From the NCBI GenBank assembly GCA_945865485.1, contig CAMBEC010000002.1, positions 2,501 through 66,500 on the forward strand: a stretch of DNA of 64,000 nt. The letters are read 5' to 3'. Of the stretch, positions 16,184 through 24,039 are shown one piece after another. The position numbers were made by a program, and so were the translations under genes. Below the pieces are notes generated by a model. That model had not been told where the DNA came from. It was given only the letters and a program-made list of their open reading frames with translations, and did not search any database. Positions within the stretch are counted from its first letter, which is position 1. Every line of letters starts with the position of its first letter. The DNA comes from Rickettsia typhi (GTDB lineage: Bacteria; Pseudomonadota; Alphaproteobacteria; Rickettsiales; Rickettsiaceae).

Positions 16184-19156
16184 TTATAATTCTCTAGAAC
16201 TACTCACTGACTTAGAGCGCGGCCTTGTTTCAACAACTGGCTCACCTCTGCTAAGAGTCTCTTTAACCCCTTGTAGTCCCTCGCTTAGACTCTGAGGTTT
16301 TTGCTGCGTCTTACTAACAGTTTTAGTCGGGGCTTCGATTCCCAACTCCTCTCTTCTTAAAGCTTCATCATGCCCCTTTGCAAATGCTTCTTTGCCTTGA
16401 CCTTTAGCTTTAACCGGCTCTCTTTCTGGAGCAACATATTGTTCTTGACATTTTTTCTTAGCACCAAGCAATTTCTCTTGTTCTTCCGATACTCCTACAT
16501 ATTCTCCTAATTTTTTAGCTCCGTTGCCTACACCTTCTACAACATTGCCAGCAAGCTCATCCACTGACTGGCCTGTTACTCCTTTTACTACTTGATTTAC
16601 ACCAACCCCTACACCCATACCGACTGCAGCACCAACAGGTCCCATGGTCACACCACCAGCAACACCAGCTGCGATAGTCGAAAGCCCCATATGCTTAGCT
16701 CCAAAATGTCCCGCTACTGCACCTACAACAGCTCCCACTGCAACAGCACCAGCAACAGCGCCAGCAATAACTGCTAGACTAGCTCCACCAGTTACAACAG
16801 CACTTGCTACAATCGCACCAACAATTAGAGCTCCCGCTACTGCACCAATTATTCGCCCCCATTTTGTACTAATTGGCTGCCTAATAAAATCCGCAACTTT
16901 TTTACACCCACCTCCAATACCCTTTAGTACATTACCGGCTAATTTTGAGAAAAAACCTTTACCTTCTGCAGCATGAACTTGCGCATCAATTTCCTTTTTC
17001 TGCTCGAGCTTCATTGGTTCTTTTACACCATCCACACCTTCGTGAACGGCAGTACCTTTTACTCCAGTAATCTCCGCTTCATGAATATCGGTCCCTGCAT
17101 TAATTTTAACACCTTCTACTTCAGCATCTTTAAGGTTTGCTTTTTGCAGCTCAGCATCACGCAAGTCAGCCTTCTTCAAGTTGACTTTTTCCATTATTGC
17201 TTCTTTTACTTTAGCTCCCCTAAGGTTTGCACCCTCCATAACCGCTTCTGTAAAATTCGCTCTTTCGCCTTCTATACCTTCTAAAATTGCTTCTTTAAAT
17301 TGTCCTTTTTTTGCATTTATGTCAGTCAATTTTGCACCAGTCAAATCAACCCCATTAGCCCTAGCACCTTCAAGTACAGCACCTTCAAGGTTAGCAAATT
17401 TCATACTCACCCCTTCCAGAACAGCTTCTTTCATCTGAGCATGCTCTAGATTCGCGCCATCCATATGAGCCCCAACGAAATTAACCCCATCCGCCTTAAC
17501 CATTTTCATTATTGCGTCATCAAGCGCAGCACCTTCGAGTTTACAAAGCTTATCGATCTCAGTTTCGGTTAAATCGATCCCTCTTGCATCAACGTCCTTA
17601 AGTACTGTATCTTGAATTTTTGCTTTTCTGACCTTAGCTCCTTCCAGAAATGAACCGGTTAAGTCAGATTGGATGATTTCGCAATTATCTAATATTGCCT
17701 TTTCAAGCATTGCGTGCTGCATTTTAACTTGACTCAGCTTAGCATTCGCTAGCGAAACCCCTTCTAAATCAGCATAATCAAATGTGGCATTTTTAACAAT
17801 AACACTATCCCATTTACCATTTTTAATATTTGAATAGTCGAAATTAGATCCCGTTACCTGCATACCAACAGCTTCTGACCCCCTCATAAATGCACGTTTA
17901 AAACTACTATCAACAACTGTAGATTTATCCAAGAAGCAGTGGAAAAAGTTCGCATCTTCTGCTCGTGTATTCTGAAAAGTCGCTCCTGTGATAACAGCAG
18001 ATTCAAATATAGATTTGTTCAGGTTAGCTCCCGTAAAATTACACCCTCTAAAGGCCGCCCCTACAAAACAAGCCTCTTGTAAGTTGGCACCAGTAAAGTC
18101 TAGGTTTGATAAATCTGTACCATATTTAGCATAGGCTACTGGTTTTGATCCTTCATGTAGCTCAATCCCTTTTTCAGCCGCCTTTGATTTAGCGAAATCA
18201 TTGAGCGTTAAGTCTGGAGTTGATTTTAATGCTAGTAGATAAGCTTCAACATCGCTCCTATCTAATTCAACATATTGCTTCTCTTGCTCTCTTTCTTTTT
18301 TACTACTTCCTCTAACGTATCCAGGATCAAAGCTTTCTGGATTTTTAGGGATATATACAAAGCTTGGGTCTACTATGTATTGTACCGTGTCCTTATTTAG
18401 AACACTTCTATCTATTTCGGCACGTTCTTGACGTAACTTATCATATGCCGTATAGTTTTCTCCACCCCACGCTAATTCCCAGGTAGTAACTTTGCTATAA
18501 GCTACCTCTATCTCTTTATCCTTAAGAACTAGATCTTCTGTCTTTTTCTTCGCGAATTCTTTTTCAGCATCGCTTAAAATTACCCTATTAATATCACCAT
18601 ACAAACTCATCAAATCGGCAGTAGAGCTGAATCTTACATCTTTATAATGCTTTGCCAATTCTTCAGGCATGTCAGGAACTGGGAGATGATCTTTTTTTGC
18701 TTTATTTACTTCCTGTTCATAAGCATTCCATTTTTCTCCAAACCCAGACATTTTACAAAAGCTTAAGTCGGCACCTCGCATATCAGCACCAGACATCTCA
18801 CAGTCAAAAAAATCAACTTTTGATAAATCCGCATCACAGAAAACTGCTCCTTCTAAGTTACAAAACTGAAAATGCGCCCCAGTCAACTTTACTCCAGAAA
18901 AATCTACTCCTCTTAAATCTTGTACAATTTCAATATGCTGACCTGATAGATCTGGTACCACTACTACGTCTTGACCTTTGTAGAATTTCTCTTTAACATA
19001 TTCAACCAAAGAGCCCTGGGCATTCGAATTTCCATTTTTCCTAGCATCCATAAACTCTTGCAAATCACCATCATCCATAACGTGTCGTTTGATTCCAACG
19101 GAAATATCTATTGGTTTTATTCCTGTTGATTCAGATTCTTGAGGGGATTTAGACAT
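16184..19156 (-). CDS. large pentapeptide-repeat protein with glycine-zipper membrane domain
   Basis: A 990-residue mosaic. Residues ~80-138 form a first pentapeptide block. A charged coiled spacer with an aromatic-rich part (TTWELAWGGENY) follows, and LTLNDFAK at ~316-323 precedes a long repeat block at ~345-690 (ANLxGA/AxLEG units). Residues ~768-856 are an uninterrupted Gly/Ala/Val-rich stretch with GxxxG patterns (GAVAGALIVGAIVA, GAVVGAVAGHFGAKHMG), typical of glycine-zipper membrane-inserting segments. The tail is Lys/Gln/Pro-rich and ends RPRSKSVSSSREL. GGAGAG lies about eight bases before the ATG. It is first in the run of three genes. The combination of a beta-helix scaffold and a membrane-inserting end, without a signal peptide, suggests delivery to a host or bacterial membrane. 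The function is not known. Confidence 0.85.
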   Translation of the reverse strand: MSKSPQESESTGIKPIDISVGIKRHVMDDGDLQEFMDARKNGNSNAQGSLVEYVKEKFYKGQDVVVVPDLSGQHIEIVQDLRGVDFSGVKLTGAHFQFCNLEGAVFCDADLSKVDFFDCEMSGADMRGADLSFCKMSGFGEKWNAYEQEVNKAKKDHLPVPDMPEELAKHYKDVRFSSTADLMSLYGDINRVILSDAEKEFAKKKTEDLVLKDKEIEVAYSKVTTWELAWGGENYTAYDKLRQERAEIDRSVLNKDTVQYIVDPSFVYIPKNPESFDPGYVRGSSKKEREQEKQYVELDRSDVEAYLLALKSTPDLTLNDFAKSKAAEKGIELHEGSKPVAYAKYGTDLSNLDFTGANLQEACFVGAAFRGCNFTGANLNKSIFESAVITGATFQNTRAEDANFFHCFLDKSTVVDSSFKRAFMRGSEAVGMQVTGSNFDYSNIKNGKWDSVIVKNATFDYADLEGVSLANAKLSQVKMQHAMLEKAILDNCEIIQSDLTGSFLEGAKVRKAKIQDTVLKDVDARGIDLTETEIDKLCKLEGAALDDAIMKMVKADGVNFVGAHMDGANLEHAQMKEAVLEGVSMKFANLEGAVLEGARANGVDLTGAKLTDINAKKGQFKEAILEGIEGERANFTEAVMEGANLRGAKVKEAIMEKVNLKKADLRDAELQKANLKDAEVEGVKINAGTDIHEAEITGVKGTAVHEGVDGVKEPMKLEQKKEIDAQVHAAEGKGFFSKLAGNVLKGIGGGCKKVADFIRQPISTKWGRIIGAVAGALIVGAIVASAVVTGGASLAVIAGAVAGAVAVGAVVGAVAGHFGAKHMGLSTIAAGVAGGVTMGPVGAAVGMGVGVGVNQVVKGVTGQSVDELAGNVVEGVGNGAKKLGEYVGVSEEQEKLLGAKKKCQEQYVAPEREPVKAKGQGKEAFAKGHDEALRREELGIEAPTKTVSKTQQKPQSLSEGLQGVKETLSRGEPVVETRPRSKSVSSSREL

Positions 19157-19662
19157 TATTAACTCTCCGCTTAGCCTATTTATTTATACTAAACTATTGT
19201 ATAAAATATTTTATACAAGAGATAACTAATTAAGAGTATTTTAGGCCAATTGAAAATATTAATTATAAGACGATGCCTTTTGACAACTAGATAAGACAAT
19301 TTTGATACATCAAACTTAACCAGAGTTTGATGTAAGAGGTGAATATTTTAGTATTAAATTAGAACAAACCCCTGGAATCCTGAGCTTGTACTTGAGGATC
19401 TCAGGAAACAAACGTAGGTCATCCTGAACTTGTTTCATGGTCTCAAAACACAGTGAGAGATGCCGGATCGAGCTCGGCATAACGATTTCACTAAGAAACA
19501 AAGTTATCCGGGATTTATTAGGGGCTTGCGCCTGTCTCTGGCCCAGAATCTCACGAGACAGAAGAAGATGCTGAATCAAGTTCAGCGCGGAGGGAGTAGA
19601 TAAGGAGATCTACGAATCCAAACCTAGCATGAAGATGTCGTATTACCGAATAAAAAACTACG
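19157..19662. other. 506-bp gene-free stretch with decayed palindromic repeats
   Basis: It should hold the promoter of the pentapeptide operon close to 19160-19230, where the sequence is AT-rich (AAACTATTGTATAAAATATT), though I cannot fix the boxes. From about 19350 to 19610 there are several short inverted pieces of the TCATCCTGAACTTG / CAAGTTCAG type mixed with AGATGCCGGATCGAGCTCGG. These are fragments of the short palindromic family also seen near 31.4 and 36.2 kb. An open frame on the minus strand here (19316-19579) is made of this repeat and is not considered a gene. Confidence 0.6.
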
Positions 19663-19908
19663 TTATTGGGTTTGGCTAATTTTAACCATTCTTTGCTTGT
19701 TTTTATCCCAGCTATAGTGGGTATTGACAGTTTTTACCTCAGTTACGATTACATCTCCGTTTGGAAGCTGAGCTATATCAAGGCCTTTTTGTAAAGATTC
19801 CACGATAAGTGAGGTAGAGCCACAAATGTATTTTATATCAGAAAAATTATCATTTGTTGATATTTCCTTTTTGTTCTCTACTGTTCTTTCTGCTTCAAGT
19901 ACTGACAT
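19663..19908 (-). CDS. small conserved-type Rickettsiales protein (DUF2671-like)
   Basis: An 81-residue soluble protein. The core DIKYICGSTSLIVESLQKGL, followed by DIAQLPNGDVIVTEVKTVNT and HYSWDKNKQRM, resembles from memory a small family conserved in Rickettsia (DUF2671). Function is unknown. The PNGDVIVTE stretch predicts a beta-hairpin, followed by a basic C-terminus. The gene is isolated, with a repeat region at its 3' end and an AT-rich divergent promoter region shared with the ABC exporter. The family name needs a profile search, but its coding character is supported by codon pattern and the isolated, intact frame with ATG start. Confidence 0.6.
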   Translation of the reverse strand: MSVLEAERTVENKKEISTNDNFSDIKYICGSTSLIVESLQKGLDIAQLPNGDVIVTEVKTVNTHYSWDKNKQRMVKISQTQ

Positions 19909-20020
19909 TTAGTTCCATTTGTTAAGATATATTCTGTATATTAACATATATTTTGATAGATATCAAGATGTGTTGGTATTCAATTTTTATCATTATCCCA
20001 CTAATAAGGCTGCAAAAAAA

Positions 20021-20048
20021 TTGCATTGATATAGAAATGTGCTATAAT
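20021..20048 (+). promoter_or_regulatory. candidate sigma-70 promoter for ABC exporter gene
   Basis: TTGCAT at 20021-20026 and a perfect TATAAT at 20043-20048 are separated by 16 bases. Transcription would start near 20055, leaving a leader of about 60 bases before the ATG at 20114. Confidence 0.55.
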
Positions 20049-20113
20049 TTTTTACTCAGTTTAGTATAGTCCAGGTAAGGTGTTCAAGTAAATTTTTGGG
20101 GGTATTCCTTAAT

Positions 20114-21901
20114 ATGAAGAATAATATCTCTTTTATTGATTCTATTAATTCTAGAAAAACCCAGCTAAATACTTTTAAACTATATAAGCACTTCCTTTTT
20201 TCTAGTCAAAAAAGACAAGTAGTATCCTTAATTACTTTGGCTCTTTTAACTGGATTAATACCTTCAATAGATAGTTTATTTCTTCAAAATATAACTGACT
20301 CTATTGAAGCTTACTCAGATAAAGCCCTGTTAAATGTTGATTTACCAACTTTACTATTCAAGTGGGTGATAATCTACGCTTTATGGTGGGAAAGCTTAAA
20401 TATTTTATGGCGAGTCTATGACTATCTATATCTAAAAGCAATGCCAAAAATCAAGGCACATGTGACTGACGAATTTTACGATTATGTGCAGTATCACAGT
20501 CATGAATTCTTTCAATCAAATCTTGCTGGCGATATCACTAATAGGATATCTGAAGCTTCTAGATCCATAGAAATGGTCTTTGCATATATTAATGAATCCA
20601 TAGTCAGAAAATTATCTGTTTTAATATTCGCATTGGCAACCTTATATTCTGTTCACTCAACTGTTGCACTTATTTTCTTTTGTTGGCTGTTTGTATTTAT
20701 AGGCACTAGCTTATATTTTTCTAAAACAATAAATAACTACTCTAGAGTATTTAGCAAAGATAAGGCACTTGTATCTGGCAAGATTGTTGATGCTATATCA
20801 AATAGCTCTGTAATTAGAATGTTTTCTTCTCATAAATTTGAGCGAAAATACCTTAAAAAATACATACACAATACCGTAAGGAGCGATCAACGCTTACAGT
20901 GGTTTATGTTTAAACTAAGATATGCACTCGGCTTGTCCTGCACTATAATGATCGGATTCATGATCTACTATATAATATCTTTGCGTAGCAATCTTGAAAT
21001 AACAATCGGTCAATGCGTCCTTATTATAACGCTTTGTATCTCTGTTATTGAGGACATTTGGGACTTAACTCAAGAGTTTGGTGATCTATTTGAACAAATC
21101 GGCGCCTTTAACCAAAGCATTAGCTTACTCGAAGAATATTCCATCAAAGATATTCCAGGGGCAAAAAAGTTATATGTTGAAGCCCCATCTATTGAATTTA
21201 AAAATGTAACTTTTCGTTTTCGTAATAATGATAATAGTTTTGACAATAAATCAATATCTATTCTTCCGTATGAAAGAGTTGGCCTTGCTGGCTTTTCAGG
21301 ATCTGGAAAAACCACTTTTACCAACATGATCTCTAGATTATATGAAATAGAAAGCGGCAATATCTTAATCGACGGACAGGATATTAGCCAAGTTTCTTTG
21401 GATAGTTTACATAAGAATATATCGGTTATACCTCAAGAACCAATTCTATTTCATCGTTCTATTCGAGAAAATATTTTATACTCTAATCCAACTGCATCAG
21501 ATGAAGAGCTAATAGAAGCGGCCCAAGCAGCCTACATACACGACTTTATTATGGGATTACCAGATCAATACGAAACTATTTGCGGTGAAAGAGGCAACAA
21601 TTTTTCGGGCGGCCAAAGACAAAGAATTAGTATTGCTAGGGCTTTTCTAAAAAAAGCACCAATTCTCATTTTAGATGAAGCGACCAACTCTCTTGATAGC
21701 CATACAGAACAGCTAATCCAGAAATCACTTCAAAAATTAATGTTAGGTAAAACTGTACTTGTTATTGCTCATAGACTTTCAACATTGTTACATATGGACC
21801 GAATATTAGTCTTTGCTGATGGCCATATTGTCGAAGACGGACCACATACCGTGCTTCAAAAAGATGGTATAATATATAAAATGCTCTGGGATAATTATTG
21901 A
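20114..21901 (+). CDS. ABC exporter, fused permease-ATPase (MsbA-like)
   Basis: A half-size ABC exporter of 595 residues. Six membrane helices occupy about 35-310. The nucleotide-binding domain follows with Walker A GFSGSGKTT, signature FSGGQRQRIS, Walker B APILILDEATNSLD, and the switch His in VIAHRLSTLLHMDRI. The protein would dimerise in the inner membrane and export a lipid or drug-like substrate that the sequence does not identify. I prefer the ATG at 20114, preceded by GGGGG; the in-frame TTG at 20096 lies within that ribosome site. It is clearly paralogous to the exporter at 29511-31283. Both share the unusual phrase HRLSTLLHMDRILVF, so the two arose from one rickettsial ABC family. 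Confidence 0.92.
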   Translation: MKNNISFIDSINSRKTQLNTFKLYKHFLFSSQKRQVVSLITLALLTGLIPSIDSLFLQNITDSIEAYSDKALLNVDLPTLLFKWVIIYALWWESLNILWRVYDYLYLKAMPKIKAHVTDEFYDYVQYHSHEFFQSNLAGDITNRISEASRSIEMVFAYINESIVRKLSVLIFALATLYSVHSTVALIFFCWLFVFIGTSLYFSKTINNYSRVFSKDKALVSGKIVDAISNSSVIRMFSSHKFERKYLKKYIHNTVRSDQRLQWFMFKLRYALGLSCTIMIGFMIYYIISLRSNLEITIGQCVLIITLCISVIEDIWDLTQEFGDLFEQIGAFNQSISLLEEYSIKDIPGAKKLYVEAPSIEFKNVTFRFRNNDNSFDNKSISILPYERVGLAGFSGSGKTTFTNMISRLYEIESGNILIDGQDISQVSLDSLHKNISVIPQEPILFHRSIRENILYSNPTASDEELIEAAQAAYIHDFIMGLPDQYETICGERGNNFSGGQRQRISIARAFLKKAPILILDEATNSLDSHTEQLIQKSLQKLMLGKTVLVIAHRLSTLLHMDRILVFADGHIVEDGPHTVLQKDGIIYKMLWDNY

Positions 21902-21966
21902 ACCTGAACTTAGATAAGAAGCGATGATGACAACTTTAGCCGAATTAAGTTATCGTCAATTTAATT

Positions 21967-22216
21967 AACCTGGACTATAGATAAGGAATAAAGTCATATG
22001 GTTTTATACTGAGATTTGCTGTACACACCGTCATCCTGAATTTACTTCAGGATCTCACGAGATAGGACGAAGATACTTGGCCGACGAGACAAGCGAAACC
22101 CATCGAATACGGCATGAAGGTAGATAAGAAGATCCCTGATCAAGCCTGGTATGACTACTAATATTACTTACCATACATAACTAAATCTAATATTTATCTT
22201 ATTCATAGTTGGGATT
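21967..22216 (+). mobile_element. palindromic TIR element, copy B
   Basis: The ends are AACCTGGACTATAGATAAG and TTATTCATAGTTGGGATT, in the same orientation as copy A, with shared internal parts (AGTCATATGGTTTTATACT, CCGTCATCCTGAATTTACTT, AACTAAATCTAATATTTATC). It lies in the 430-bp gap between the ABC exporter and icd 3' ends. The flanks carry further repeat pieces: GATAAGAAGCGATGATG at about 21911, and a TATCCCGGACTTGATCCGGGAT palindrome at about 22228-22250. Confidence 0.82.
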
Positions 22217-22331
22217 AATTACTATAGTTATCCCGGACTTGATCCGGGATCTCAACTAACAAAAAGGATGTATTGAATCAAATTCAATATGATATTGTAT
22301 GTCTGGAATGATCTGTACAATAATAAATAAG

Positions 22332-23780
22332 CTACTCCCCTTGCGCAAGAGAATAGCCTCTTTTACCATCATACTCATATAGACTTTCTACTTTTATAAA
22401 ATCAACACCAGCAGCAGCGATTTTCTCTAGCAAATCAGTTATTTCTTTATGCGTAATGGTTCCTGAATCTGGCATAAATCTACAGCACCAATGATCTGAT
22501 TCTATCATATATTCATCATCTCTAGGCCAAAGTATCAAGCCCTTAGATGCAATAGTTCTCATTATCAATTTACCACCATCTATTGCGTTCATTTTTTTTG
22601 CCACCTTAGTAGCTGACTCTGCATGAATATCAACAAAAATATCAACTCCAACAAGAGTTTTGTTTTCAGAATCATCGATTTTATAAGTAACCTGTTTAGC
22701 ACTTGTTGATTCACCAGATTTATATTCAGCAACTTTTAATTTCTTAGGTTTTTGGCCAAGTCTTTTGACAACTTCTTCAGCAAATTCCTTAGTCCCTACT
22801 TTTTTCGAAGAGGTCTTTTCATTATAAATATCCCCCGTATGGACACCATCTTCTAATGTTTTTTTCCATGCATTTTCTATGACAGAAGCAATATCACCTT
22901 GACCAATATGGACAAGCATCATTATTGCACCATTAAGCAATCCAGATGGATTAGCAATATTTTTACCAGCAATATCAGGTGCAGAACCATGGATAGCCTC
23001 AAACATAGCATAATTTTGCCCCACATTCGCACTACCAGCCAACCCTACAGAACCAGATATCTCAGCCGTAATATCTGAAATAATATCACCAAACAAGTTA
23101 GATGTTACGATCACATCAAAAATTTCTGGCTTAGTTGCAAGTCTTGCAGTACCAATATCAACGATATAATGCTCATTCTTAATTTGTGGGTATTGCTTGG
23201 CAATCTCGTCAAATACCTGATGAAATATACCATCAGAAAATTTCATAATGTTGTCTTTGCTAAAACAAGATACCTTCTTACGATTATTCAAAACAGCGTA
23301 ATCAAAAGCGTATCTAACTATTTTTTCACACCCTACCCGACTTATCAGCTTAACTGATTCCCGCATGTTTCTAGTATGCCTGTACTCAATGCCAGCATAA
23401 AGATCTTCCTCGTTTTCTCGAACAATCACTACATCAAGATCAGGATGCCGCGTATTAACAAAAGGGTGGTAAGCGATAGTCGGCCTAACATTAGCATACA
23501 ATCCAAGCGCCTTTCTCAAAGTTACGTTTAGACTTTTATAACCGCCACCTTGGGGCGTAGTAATAGGGGCTTTGAGCAATACTCTGGTTCTATCTATTGA
23601 CTCCCAAGTATCTGCTGCAATCCCTGACGTATAGTTCTTTTGATATAGCTTTTCACCTATTTCAATCACTTCAAGACGAATTTGTGCTTCAGCTTTCTTT
23701 AAAATATGAAGAACTGCATCCATTATTTCAGGACCTATTCCATCCCCATATGCAACTGTAATTGGTACTATTTTACTCAT
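22332..23780 (-). CDS. icd: isocitrate dehydrogenase (NADP-type, rickettsial long form)
   Basis: This enzyme oxidatively decarboxylates isocitrate to 2-oxoglutarate in the TCA cycle. Residues ~1-335 form the isocitrate/isopropylmalate dehydrogenase domain: YGDGIGPEIMDAVL at the start, the phosphate-loop-like KAPITTPQGGGYKSLNVTLR, VIVRENEEDLYAGIEYRHT, the metal-binding Asp region NLFGDIISDITAEISGSVG, and EAIHGSAPDIAGKNIANPSG for cofactor binding. The extra C-terminal ~140 residues (from about 345) are the extension I associate with the ~480-residue rickettsial Icd. GGGAG lies eight bases before the ATG. It is a lone gene flanked by repeats on its 3' side and by the divergent orphan gene. Confidence 0.94.
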   Translation of the reverse strand: MSKIVPITVAYGDGIGPEIMDAVLHILKKAEAQIRLEVIEIGEKLYQKNYTSGIAADTWESIDRTRVLLKAPITTPQGGGYKSLNVTLRKALGLYANVRPTIAYHPFVNTRHPDLDVVIVRENEEDLYAGIEYRHTRNMRESVKLISRVGCEKIVRYAFDYAVLNNRKKVSCFSKDNIMKFSDGIFHQVFDEIAKQYPQIKNEHYIVDIGTARLATKPEIFDVIVTSNLFGDIISDITAEISGSVGLAGSANVGQNYAMFEAIHGSAPDIAGKNIANPSGLLNGAIMMLVHIGQGDIASVIENAWKKTLEDGVHTGDIYNEKTSSKKVGTKEFAEEVVKRLGQKPKKLKVAEYKSGESTSAKQVTYKIDDSENKTLVGVDIFVDIHAESATKVAKKMNAIDGGKLIMRTIASKGLILWPRDDEYMIESDHWCCRFMPDSGTITHKEITDLLEKIAAAGVDFIKVESLYEYDGKRGYSLAQGE

Positions 23781-24039
23781 AGATATCTCCCTATTTGGTA
23801 TAGTTTTATATGTAAGAATTGTACCACAAGATGAAAAATCAGGGCGAATCTTTCTTTCTTTATACTATTGTTTTCTTATGCCATAGGATAAAAACGCAAT
23901 CTTATAGTTTGTTCTTGGCTTTGGTTATACTAGTAGAACATAAATCTAAGCGCCAAAGAATATCCTAGACAAATGTTGCCCTTTTATCTAACTTTAAAAT
24001 TATGTGGTATATAAAATTTTAAATGAAAAAGGTATAAAT

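Noticed and set aside
16592..16976. Open frames antisense to the glycine-zipper segment
   Set aside because: They are rich in Thr/Ala/Pro purely because the opposite strand encodes a Gly/Ala/Val run; no start context supports them.
19316..19579. 87-codon open frame on the minus strand
   Set aside because: It consists of short TCATCCTGAAC-type palindromic repeat pieces without a plausible protein pattern or ribosome site.
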